From Acanthochromis polyacanthus (lineage: Eukaryota > Chordata > Actinopteri > Pomacentridae), in the NCBI RefSeq assembly GCF_021347895.1, contig NC_067113.1:2236467-2300466 (forward strand): DNA of 64,000 bases, written 5' to 3'. Positions 58,701-64,000 of the stretch are shown in pieces. The notes beneath the pieces are model-generated. The model searched no databases, had not been told where the DNA came from, and saw only the letters and a list, made by a program, of their open reading frames with translations. A program made the position numbers and the translations under genes. Every line of letters starts with the position of its first letter. Position 1 is the stretch's first letter.

Positions 58701-61700
58701 TAACCATAACCCTAACCATAACCCTAACCATAACCTAACCATAACCTAACCATAACCCGGTGGTACACTTACCAATTTGCATAGGAATTTAAAGAATGTC
58801 CGGCGGCCGGCGGCCGCAAACGCGATTACACAAGCAGTATACGCCGATGGACAGCTTAGATCGTCATGAATCCGCTGGTATAAACCACTTTCAGCTGTGA
58901 TTACCACAGCGGGTTTCGTTGTGAGCAACACGAAAAACATTTCGTGGTGAGCGGCACGAAAAACATGACGAAATCGTGTTGGTGCGCACGAAAAAGAAAC
59001 AAAAAATTTACGTAACAGTTTCACGAATCCCCGTGAGACCGTGTTGTTGAGTGGCATGCAGAGTTTCTATCAGAGTCAAGCTACAGATAAAAGAGAGTAT
59101 TCCTGTAAAAGGTAATGTTTTGTGTTTGTCAGTCTTTTAATAGTGTTCAAATGCACAGTAGACTTGAAAGAGAAAATGGGGAAAACGCGCTCAATATTTA
59201 AAACTAAAATTCCCTCTAAAACAGCATTCACATATGGTATTCCTTTTATCTACTGCAGCTCATTCAATATTTGTGAGCGAGAACAACTCTTACCAAAGGC
59301 TGCCAACCAGAGAGCCAAGGCTCTAAACTGCAACACCATCAGGAGACAGCCTTGAGCTTCTCCACTGACGATGAATTGACTGTGACTTACTCTGGGGCCT
59401 CGAAGAATGTGCCTTTTTTTTTTTTTGCACCAAAATGAGTTTTATTTCATTCCAATGTCAGTGGATAATGTGCTTGTATACCCATAGAAATCACCCTCGG
59501 TGATGACGCCCTGTCACAAAATTCAGTCACTTATTCATCTCCGCCGGAGGACCTCTTGATGACATCATAGATCAACGTCTCTGCTTCCAGTTTTGAGGAA
59601 ACGTTCATCTTCACACATTAAGACTGAACAGAAGCTCTTATGTATTTATTTGAACAGGGTGCTTCTGCAGAAATATTGGTATATATAAAATATCTTCAGA
59701 AAACATTAAGCATCCACCACTTTGTGGATGTGCACAAGAAAAAGTAACAAGCCACTATTCTAGACAGTTGCAGTAACCATAACTTAGATCAGACAGTACA
59801 GTATGATGTACCTACAGCAGTTGTAAGCAAAAGTTACAGTTTACAGTTTCATGAGTACCAATAACTTAATTGGTTATTGAACATTTTGAGGTAGGAGAAA
59901 CTTTTAATTGCTACAGTATCACCAACAATAACAGGAGTACTCCCAATATGAGTTTGGGAGCGACCAGTTGAGCGACCAAACTGGACTTGTTAGAAGTAAA
60001 ATAGTAGCAAAAGTATATCAACAGAAAGTATTTATAGCAGTGTGTTGGCATTGTATTGACATCATTCACTTGCAGCGGTTTACGTTCCTGAACAAAACCT
60101 TTCATAACCTCACAACACATTATCTCACAATATACTTGACATTCCTCCTGATCCATATAAATAATTTGTGTTCGGGTTCAGTTAAAATACATTATCATTT
60201 AAGAAAAACAATCTGCAGACACAACGGAAAAAAGAGATAATGTTACACTTTACATAATGCATTTATTTCTCATTATTCATTGTAAAAGGCCAATCCCTGA
60301 CAGTATCCAGCTGCTGGTTGGGAGTGCAGCTGCAGCTGCTCTGCCTGCTGTGATGGTGAAGCTGTGACTGAATGTATGGTTAATGTTCAGACTTCACACA
60401 TAACTGTAATAATGGCCACGTCCATGTCATCTCAAGGCTTCAGTCATACAGTGTGTCTGGCAGTGATCAGTGAGAGCACTGCAGATCCTGGCCCGCTAAT
60501 GCTCTTTCCTATTGCAATGGTACAGACTAAAGTCACAACAGAGGGTGCGCTGACTCTTTGTAGTTACATTCATAGCAGTCTATAGGCTACATATTACTTA
60601 ACTGTATCATTGTAGCCCACAGTTTGAACAGTTGTGACTACAGAGAGTCAATGTAGTGTCAGAATTTTGGCTGTTACATTTGCATGTTTAGCAGTTCAGT
60701 AGTGTGCGTGCAGCAGTGGTTTTGCTCGCAGAGTGCTGTGTTGAAGCAGCTGCATTCCTAAACTCCTAAATAACCAAATAACGTATCTGTCATGAAAGAA
60801 GAACAGGTTCAAATGGTAACATTTGAACACATTATAAGCACCAGTATCAGCCAAAGTCCGCATGCTAATTTATATACAACCACAGCTAAACCATGTCAGC
60901 CAGGCAGAGCTGCAGCTGTGCTCACAATTGGAAGCTGGATACTGTGGGGGATCAAACTTTAAAAATAAACAAGAACTAATCAATGCATCATGTAGTGTGA
61001 CACACCATTTCTCCTTTTCATAGCAGCTGTAGAGTGTCTCCTTAATCTGGCACTGTTTTAGAGTTGGACTGGACCAACACACTAACTGTTAGTAGAAATC
61101 AGAAGAAATGTCAAGTATATCGAGAAGTAACACAAAAAATGGTCTTCAAAAAATCTTGCTGTGACCTTTAGGAGGCACTATACTGGAGTGATTTTCCAAT
61201 GAAACAAATAACCTTTTATTTCTAATCATGACTACATACACTGCTGCTCAAAAGTTTGGAGTTACTTAGAAATGCCCTTATTTTTGAAAGAAGAGCAGCT
61301 TTTTTTCCAGTGAAGATAACATTAACTTTATCAGAAGCACAGTCCAGATATTTTTATTCTGTCAAATGACTATTCTAGCTTGAAACGACTCGTTTTTAAT
61401 GGAATATCCACATAGCAGTACAGAGGCCCATTTCTACAAACATCACTCCCGTGTTCTAATGGTACATTGTTTTAGCAAAGGCTCATTGATTATTTGAAAA
61501 CCCTTGTGCAATTATTTTAGCACACAAATAAAAGGCTGAGTTTTCATGAAAAAAATGGAATTGTCTGGGTGACCCCAAACTATTGAATGGTAGTGTACGC
61601 AAGTGCAAATTTCCACTAGGCTGATGTTGTCAAGAAAGCTAACAACATGACATGGATTTCAATTTAAAAAAAGAAAAGTACACAGAATGGATTTAGCTAC

Positions 61701-62187
61701 TGGGGAAAGTTTGGTGTATTATTTTGTGCAACAAGGTGCTATTTAAATTTGTCACATTACAATATATTGTACAGGTATTACTTGCCTGATATGACAGTAT
61801 AATTAGTCTTAAATATTGCAGTGTACTTTTAACAGTATTACTTTAATGCAGAGCCCTCTGCACATTCAGTGGTAATGCACTGGCAAAGTTGCAGTAGAGT
61901 AGTATGCATCTACTGTGGTAGTGGTAAAATGGAAGTGGGATTATTACTGGTTTGATGCTCACCTTGTGACAAAGTTGTCCGCCAGCCGCAGCTCCACTGT
62001 ATGCCTGTCAATGTTGGGAGGTACAAACAGCAGACCTTTCTTGGCGCAGAGGGTTGCCAGGTTGGGTGACAGGATCTGACATACACAGCGCTTCGGGCAG
62101 ATCTGTGCCCGCACTGCCATAGCAACTGCCAGCATCACACACAGCAACAGCCTCTCCATGGTTACCACCCCTACCTGGATACAACAC
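26512..62187 (-). CDS. lrfn5: LRFN5 (SALM5), synaptic LRR-Ig-FN3 adhesion protein; eight coding exons
   Basis: Spliced gene encoding 869 residues. LRFN5 is a type I membrane protein of the postsynaptic side; family members bind presynaptic LAR-type receptor tyrosine phosphatases and organise synapses. Seen here: signal peptide (about 1-19); LRRNT beginning CPKRCVCQ (from residue 21); LRRs to about 215; LRRCT with Cys245, 247, 264 and 285; an Ig domain with Cys309 and Cys358; FN3 at about 420-512; a transmembrane helix at about 530-552; a long Ser/Pro-rich tail; and a terminal ESTV. The ectodomain (for example [41 protein letters not shown]) and the tail words SQTNG and NTNRNNST fit LRFN5 better than LRFN1, 2 or 4. 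Coding segments 62159-61963, 58367-58239, 58151-57971, 57677-57522, 56444-56185, 54510-54043, 30443-30170 and 27456-26512 keep frame across all junctions. Mammalian LRFN5 is shorter (about 719 residues) and lacks a PDZ ligand. Whether this is paralog a or b cannot be told. Confidence 0.93.
28152..28674. mobile_element. hAT-type MITE (CAGGGGTGTCAAAC family), 523 bp
   Basis: Starts CAGGGGTGTCAAAC and ends GTTTGACACCCCTG, a perfect 14-bp inverted repeat. The left subterminal ATGCAGCCCGCGGGCC is typical of this common vertebrate family. The flanking octamers match only in part (TTATTTTC against ATCTTTAC), consistent with an old insertion. It is nested in the 27691-29144 element. Confidence 0.85.
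28855..28984. mobile_element. Miniature 130-bp inverted-repeat element
   Basis: Perfect 14-bp terminal inverted repeat (CCCATAAGAACCCA at the left, TGGGTTCTTATGGG at the right), flanked by TTAG on both sides (28851-28854 and 28985-28988). The 4-bp duplication and CCC tips resemble piggyBac-type MITEs with a variant of TTAA. No coding capacity. Confidence 0.65.
29145..30169. other. lrfn5 intron 7, remaining sequence
   Basis: Non-coding. The words ATGGCACATTCAGT and TAGTACTACTGTGATTAAAA (about 29241-29287) recur near 43891-43940, so a low-copy dispersed repeat is present. Confidence 0.5.
30170..30443 (-). CDS. lrfn5: lrfn5 coding exon 7: second half of FN3 and transmembrane helix
   Basis: The acceptor CTCCCTGCTACAG is followed by A ATG ATC, which completes the Arg codon split with exon 6 (phase 2). 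It encodes residues 464-555: [19 protein letters not shown] and [14 protein letters not shown] of the fibronectin fold, a short stalk with [12 protein letters not shown], then a hydrophobic run of about 23 residues ([20 protein letters not shown]...) and the stop-transfer RYK. The donor is TACAAG/GTGGGT in phase 0. Confidence 0.95.
30444..32124. other. lrfn5 intron 6, proximal 3' part
   Basis: Non-coding. No transposon terminus or conserved ORF recognised. Confidence 0.5.
32137..32488 (-). repeat. tRNA-headed SINE, complete, with 12-bp target duplication
   Basis: Reverse complement of the 20093-20446 family: the head ends at 32488, and the GGATAGAGAATGCATGGA tail lies at the left. The direct repeat CTGTACGATCTA occurs at 32125-32136 and again at 32489-32500, a perfect 12-bp target-site duplication. 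This shows insertion by LINE-type retroposition into lrfn5 intron 6, antisense to a SINE in the downstream flank. Confidence 0.88.
32501..33934. other. lrfn5 intron 6; long (TG)n microsatellite
   Basis: Non-coding, with a TG tract at 33189-33264 (about 38 units). A weaker CA run follows near 33385. Confidence 0.8.
33935..34275 (+). repeat. LINE 3' fragment (C-terminal ORF plus tail)
   Basis: The plus strand contains GGGCATCTGATTGTAATGCC, then CTGGAGGCTTTCCAGGTACA, GACCTAGAAATTTCTGGAGG, GGAGAGTGACATCTGGAAAG and a terminal ATGGATGG. I recognise these as the decayed 3' end of a common fish non-LTR retrotransposon (WFGHLIRMPPG-type C-terminus). One frame still reads [19 protein letters not shown]. 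The 5' end is truncated. Confidence 0.6.
34642..34983 (+). other. Unrecognised 113-codon ORF
   Basis: The frame begins [16 protein letters not shown] and ends [13 protein letters not shown]. No domain, signal peptide or membrane segment is recognised. It lies in lrfn5 intron 6 just upstream of the recombinase relic at 35100-35320 and could be part of the same dead element. Chance is equally possible. Confidence 0.2.
35100..35320 (+). pseudogene. Crypton-like tyrosine-recombinase relic
   Basis: A 63-codon plus frame (from 35127) reads [20 protein letters not shown] then [18 protein letters not shown]. This matches the C-terminal region of Crypton/KIAA1958-type tyrosine recombinases, where P-x-G-x-N-x-L, CKEAG and TNHSLRAT occur in the same order. 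The Arg of the NHSLRAT box, a catalytic position, is Glu here. The upstream core and the downstream His/Tyr segment are absent, so it is a fragment. Short evidence, hence moderate confidence. Confidence 0.45.
35321..45334. other. lrfn5 intron 6, long central part without genes
   Basis: No supported coding sequence. A (TG)n then (TATG)n microsatellite lies at 37521-37590. A pyrimidine-rich stretch spans about 42370-42840. A homopolymer T/A pair is at 43071-43090. The 148-codon ORF at 36681-37127 and the 112-codon ORF at 42625-42963 have no domain. Words around 43891-43940 match 29241-29287. Confidence 0.5.
45757..46620 (+). pseudogene. L2 apurinic-type endonuclease and linker relic
   Basis: The frames read [19 protein letters not shown], then [37 protein letters not shown] and [11 protein letters not shown], the ordered motifs of the APE-like nuclease that nicks target DNA for LINEs (GDFNH and SDH boxes visible). 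The frame changes near 45875 and again near 46340. The linker then shows [20 protein letters not shown] and [19 protein letters not shown]. Not functional. Confidence 0.7.
46612..47372 (+). mobile_element. Nested LINE 3'-UTR insertion
   Basis: Between the L2 linker at 46610 and its resumption at about 47373 lies unrelated sequence. It starts GCTATAGGCCTAGGCTCCTG, carries an (AT)n tract at 46684-46737 and a CT-rich run (47060-47165), and continues with GTTAAAAGGGTGTTTTCCTT and GCCACTGTCGCCTTTGG. It ends GGTGCTATATAAATAAAATT plus GAATTGAA. This is the familiar 3' UTR and A-rich tail of another fish LINE. The L2 reading resumes immediately after. Confidence 0.7.
47490..47865 (+). pseudogene. Second LINE reverse-transcriptase fragment inside the L2
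   Basis: The plus frame reads [22 protein letters not shown] and [13 protein letters not shown], then [14 protein letters not shown]. The VPQGS and YADD boxes and their spacing are reverse-transcriptase motifs of a LINE family different from the host L2, whose own PQG box follows later at about 47943. The YADD box is intact, but the fragment lacks both ends and loses frame near 47800. Confidence 0.6.
47830..48730 (+). pseudogene. L2 reverse-transcriptase C-terminal half relic
   Basis: One frame gives [18 protein letters not shown], then [33 protein letters not shown] and [19 protein letters not shown]. After a stop at about 48240 the thumb and C-terminal region continues with [29 protein letters not shown] and the terminal [10 protein letters not shown]. 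The catalytic box, FADD in active relatives, reads FADA here. Inactive copy. Confidence 0.75.
49018..49505. other. Non-coding, lrfn5 intron 6
   Basis: AT-rich, nothing recognised. Confidence 0.5.
49506..49757. mobile_element. Mariner-type MITE, left-truncated copy
   Basis: Shares with 61239-61595 the blocks CTATTCTAGCTGGAAACG, ATTTTTAATGGAGTACAGAG, CTAATGGTACATTG, CCTTTGTGCAATTATG and the terminal TGTCTGGGTGACCCCAAA, followed by a TA. The left inverted terminus is missing. Confidence 0.7.
49758..50163. other. Non-coding, lrfn5 intron 6
   Basis: Nothing recognised. Confidence 0.5.
50294..50505 (+). repeat. tRNA-derived SINE with L2-type tail
   Basis: The head GGCTCAATGGGTAGATTGG fits an A box and GGTTTGATCC a B box. 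The body has GTCCCTGAGCAAGACGCCAA, common in fish SINEs. The 3' end TTTCGTTGTATAATGACAAT with AAAGTAC matches the terminal stem-loop of L2 LINEs (compare 21675-21735), implying mobilisation by L2 machinery. Confidence 0.75.
50514..50628 (-). repeat. Second tRNA-like SINE head, opposite strand
   Basis: The minus strand reads GCCCGGATAACTCAACGGGT and further on GGGTTCAATTCCCGC, good A- and B-box matches, followed by GGCCCTTTGCTGCATGTC and a CT-rich end. A complete tRNA cloverleaf is not convincing, and no anticodon arm could be assigned, so it is called a SINE head and not a tRNA gene. Confidence 0.6.
50671..51639. other. Non-coding, lrfn5 intron 6
   Basis: Nothing recognised. Confidence 0.5.
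51640..51865 (+). repeat. Fish SINE, 3' part
   Basis: Contains CAAGTGTCCTTCAGCAAGAC, then ACTGAATCTCTGCCAGCTCC, TGTTCTGTAGCTGACCCTGA and the tail CCCTGCAGGGATCAATACAG. These blocks are typical of fish SINE bodies and tails. The tRNA-like head is not recognisable. Confidence 0.6.
51866..54042. other. lrfn5 intron 6, 5' part
   Basis: Short C-run and CA repeat at 52939-52964. Otherwise non-coding, with a pyrimidine-rich patch at 52115-52240. Confidence 0.5.
54043..54510 (-). CDS. lrfn5: lrfn5 coding exon 6: Ig domain and first half of FN3
   Basis: The acceptor TTTCTTTCCTTAAAG is followed by A TGT AAG, completing a split Arg codon (phase 2). It encodes residues 308-463, starting at the first Ig cysteine ([13 protein letters not shown]). 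It includes the second Ig cysteine ([15 protein letters not shown]), a linker with [11 protein letters not shown] and N-glycosylation sequons (NSS, NGT, NGS, NVT), then FN3 strands up to [16 protein letters not shown]. The donor TACAG/GTAAGA is phase 2 and opens the 23.6 kb intron. Confidence 0.95.
54511..56184. other. lrfn5 intron 5
   Basis: Non-coding apart from the hairpin element at 55669-55746. Confidence 0.6.
55669..55746. mobile_element. 78-bp TA-flanked hairpin MITE
   Basis: The left end CACCCCCTGTTAAAAGTTTT and the right end AAAACTTTTGACAGGGAGTG are inverted over about 26 bp, separated by about 25 bp of AT-rich spacer. TA flanks both sides (55667-55668 and 55747-55748). It appears to be little more than two mariner termini joined. 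Confidence 0.8.
56185..56444 (-). CDS. lrfn5: lrfn5 coding exon 5: LRRCT and start of Ig
   Basis: The acceptor CACACTCCAAG is followed by GTT TTA GCC in phase 0. It encodes residues 222-307. The LRR C-terminal cap begins [17 protein letters not shown] and ends [12 protein letters not shown], with four cysteines (245, 247, 264, 285) as expected for two disulfides. The Ig A/B strands follow ([13 protein letters not shown]). The donor GCTCAG/GTATCA is phase 2. An alternative acceptor six bases downstream (TTTTAG) would break the frame. Confidence 0.93.
56445..57521. other. lrfn5 intron 4
   Basis: AT-rich, no feature recognised. Confidence 0.6.
57522..57677 (-). CDS. lrfn5: lrfn5 coding exon 4: last LRRs
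   Basis: The acceptor CATTTTTCATGCAG is followed by AGA ATG ACG (phase 0). The donor is GCGCAG/GTATTC (phase 0). It is 52 codons, residues 170-221: [40 protein letters not shown] and DPLFQRAQ. These are two LRR units (LxxLxLxxN pattern) leading into the C-terminal cap. Being symmetrical (0-0), the exon could be skipped without a frameshift. Confidence 0.95.
57971..58151 (-). CDS. lrfn5: lrfn5 coding exon 3: central LRRs
   Basis: The acceptor CAACCTCTGACAG is followed by C AAT CGG, completing a split Ser codon (phase 2). The donor is ATTCAG/GTCAGG (phase 0). It encodes residues 109-169: [38 protein letters not shown] and [20 protein letters not shown], repeating the LRR consensus. Confidence 0.95.
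58239..58367 (-). CDS. lrfn5: lrfn5 coding exon 2: first LRRs
   Basis: The acceptor TGTGTGTCCACAG is followed by T GTA AAA, completing AG|T (phase 2). The donor is CTCAACAG/GTATGA (phase 2). 129 nt, residues 66-108: [20 protein letters not shown] and [19 protein letters not shown]. It is symmetrical in phase (2-2) and holds about 1.8 LRR units. The NMT is a glycosylation sequon common to LRFN proteins. Confidence 0.95.
58473..59038. repeat. Foldback/MITE-like element, copy B, in lrfn5 intron 1
   Basis: 566 bp, opposite in orientation to copy A. The left end is TCTCACGAGGATTCGTGAAA and the right end is its inverse, finishing at ATCCCCGTGAGA. Inside are CCTAACCATAACC telomere-like units (58690-58757), a GGCGGCCGGCGGCCGC patch (58802-58817) and a stretch at about 58815-58918 shared with the TTAA element at 14030-14127. 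There is a second inner copy of the ACGAAATCGTG arm motif. No protein is encoded. Confidence 0.8.
59039..61236. other. lrfn5 intron 1
   Basis: Non-coding. Short ORFs of up to 90 codons have no recognised domain. Confidence 0.55.
61239..61595. mobile_element. Mariner-type MITE, 357 bp
   Basis: The left terminus CACTGCTGCTCAAAAGTTTG and the right terminus CAAACTATTGAATGGTAGTG are inverted with mismatches. TA flanks both sides (61237-61238 and 61596-61597). The subterminal TGTCTGGGTGACCCC and the interior match a very common fish family and the copy at 49506-49757. Confidence 0.85.
61963..62159 (-). CDS. lrfn5: lrfn5 coding exon 1: signal peptide, LRRNT
   Basis: The start ATG at 62159-62157 sits in a strong context (GTAACC ATG G). 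The codons upstream are in frame but non-ATG, so this start is favoured. It encodes residues 1-65: [18 protein letters not shown] as a hydrophobic signal peptide, then [30 protein letters not shown] and [11 protein letters not shown] (N-terminal LRR cap and first LRR). The donor ACAAG/GTGAGC is phase 2. A good acceptor (TTTGTTTCTGTAG, 62188-62200) puts 28 nt of 5' UTR in this exon and implies a further upstream non-coding exon. Confidence 0.93.
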
Positions 62188-64000
62188 CTACAGAAACAAA
62201 GAGAAGCGTTAATGACGTTAGCCTTTTTTAATTCCTTTTGACAGTTTGATGTAAATTGAAAAAAGCAGAAAACTGAATCATAATCCGTTTATTAACATGT
62301 TAATATCTTCACAGTATCTGCAGAGCCTTCAGCAGTGTGAGCAAAGTGTGCTTCACACTGGGCAGCATTCCCACCATTGAGTATAACCTTCTCCTCCTAC
62401 TCTGGGCTAAGCGACTACTCATCACCCACCGCACTTCCTCCTTTATCAACTAAACTGAATGCCAGCCAGAATGCAGAGAGCTGTATTCAAAGTTAAGTGT
62501 ATGTATTAAAGATAAGGCAATAAGCGCAGTATGGTGAAGTGTGAGCTGCTCTCTGCAGAGGCCTGTTGTCGTTTTATTGTGGTAGTACTTGCACACATCA
62601 ATGAATAACTCCTGAACCTTTATTATATTTGGCAACTTGAGTGAAACTGACTCTAAGTTCAAAATTTTCACCGGCAAAAATGACTAGATGAAGCCACGGG
62701 CCTCAGAGTTGACTCACCACTAGCTTTTAGGACATTGCTAATCAAAAACAAAGGGGGTGTATATGAGAGTCATTTATTGCTCAGCTGCATTGCTATACAT
62801 GCACATTACATGGGTGCAAACATGCACACATATTCCGTCATCATTAGCAAGCTAATTAGGGAAGAATTAGAGAGAGAGAGAGAGATGGAGCAGGGTTAGG
62901 CAGGGAGAGGGAAAATGCTCATTAATGACAACCTTGATTGGGGTTTGAAGGACATAGGAGAATCAGGATTAAAGAGATCACAGTGCAAACACACACGCAG
63001 ACACACGCTGATATACACATCCATATACAAAGACAACACAGGCCCGGTGAGGATGAAACAGCAGTCAGGGTTTTACCTCAGCAAGCCTTTCTCACAGTTT
63101 ATCACACAGAAAATGCAGCAAAATGATGCAGACATTTTATATGTGTGATGTACTGCAACATGTTTTTAGCGCACTTCTCATCAAATTTAAAAGTAAAACT
63201 AGAAATATACTACCAATACCTTACATCATTTGTGAATCTTTATAAATAGTACGTAAGTTGTAAGCAACAGCTTAATTGGTCAGTTAAAAGTCACTCTGAG
63301 TTACCAAACTGTGAGCAATTGACTTTATTCAACATTCTTTTAACTGCAGACATGACAGCTTGAAACTGATGAGAATTTATCAATGACTTTGAATTGGAAT
63401 TTTTACTGAATAATGATGGTTGTTTCACAACTTCAGAACCCGAAGTATGCAACGGTGAATATCATCTCACTGATCAATGAATAAATGAGAGAACTGCACA
63501 GAAAATGTCATTAGACTGGGACTGTTTGTTCCAAATAATCAGAGCATTTATGGCAATGATTGTACAAACAGAGGAGACAATCAATGAAGGAGAAATGAGT
63601 GAATTTTGAAAACGCGGCAAGCATTTTGACACAAAAGGATCTGGATAGATGATGGAGCAGCAAACATATAAATTAAAACAGGTTGTTTCAATCAATTCCT
63701 GTCTGTTTAGTTGTTATTTACAAGATTAATTGCATCCATTTGTAAAATCAAACAAACAAACAAAACAAAAACACTAAGGGATGTCTTGTAGAAAAGAATG
63801 GTTCTCATCAGGAAACCGTACATCGCCTCACTGACACAGACACAATTAAGGTGTTAAAATGAAAATGCATTTTGTTCAGTTTGTCCTCCATCTGTGGTGC
63901 GAATTCATTATTGTGGTGTTTCTGCATTGCGCTTCCCAAATACGGACTGTCAGTCACACCGACACCGCTGATCCTCACTCTGCAGGTCTGTTATTTATTC
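62188..64000. other. Upstream of lrfn5 exon 1; no exon or promoter identified
   Basis: A (GA)n run lies at about 62870-62885. The 5' non-coding exon and promoter of lrfn5 are expected on this side but cannot be recognised and may be beyond the window. Confidence 0.5.

Noticed and set aside
26512..62159. Assignment of the gene to LRFN1 because of the ESTV ending and the [13 protein letters not shown] stretch
   Set aside because: The N-terminal cap, LRRs, Ig and FN3 words, and the tail word NTNRNNST, fit LRFN5 more closely; the ESTV end alone is shared by several family members.
62160..62168. Upstream in-frame GTG (62168) as an alternative lrfn5 start
   Set aside because: A non-ATG codon with no need for it; the ATG at 62159 has a strong context and begins a good signal peptide.

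Overview
This is a gene-poor stretch of a ray-finned (teleost) fish genome. The fish signature is the repeat content: several Tc1/mariner-type MITEs with TA target duplications, hAT and piggyBac-like (TTAA) elements, a Harbinger-type element, L2- and RTE-clade LINEs, and tRNA-headed SINEs with fish-type tails. No prokaryotic, viral or CRISPR structure is visible.

Only one cellular protein-coding gene can be supported. It is a minus-strand gene for LRFN5 (SALM5), a postsynaptic leucine-rich-repeat/Ig/fibronectin-III adhesion molecule. I reconstructed eight coding exons from 62159 down to 26512. Every junction has GT..AG sites and compatible phases, and the exons sum to 2610 nt (869 residues). 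The order is signal peptide and LRRNT (exon 1), LRRs (exons 1-4), LRRCT (exon 5), Ig (exons 5-6), FN3 (split between exons 6 and 7 by a 23.6 kb intron), transmembrane helix (exon 7) and a 314-residue cytoplasmic tail (exon 8). The tail ends in ESTV, a class I PDZ ligand. Mammalian LRFN5 is known to lack one, which makes this the most interesting protein-level observation in the window.

Layout from left to right. From 1 to 26 kb, downstream of lrfn5, lies a transposon graveyard: a foldback element, a long-TIR element with an unclassified ORF relic, three copies of one Tc1/IS630-like family (one carrying a Harbinger-type insertion with a clean 3-bp duplication), an RTE LINE whose ORF is still open but has altered catalytic motifs, a SINE and an L2 fragment. 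From 26.5 to 30.4 kb are lrfn5 exons 8 and 7, with a nested hAT element in the intron between them. From 30.4 to 54 kb is the giant lrfn5 intron 6, carrying a SINE with a perfect 12-bp duplication, a LINE tail, a Crypton-like tyrosine-recombinase relic, a mosaic L2 LINE and a TTAA element containing two SINEs. From 54 to 62.2 kb are lrfn5 exons 6 to 1, with a second foldback copy and a mariner MITE in intron 1. From 62.2 to 64 kb is sequence upstream of exon 1, in which no further exon is recognised.

Apart from lrfn5, the coding capacity seen is transposon-derived and mostly broken. Exon boundaries were read by eye from splice consensus and protein continuity. Family assignments rest on recalled sequence features and not on database searches.
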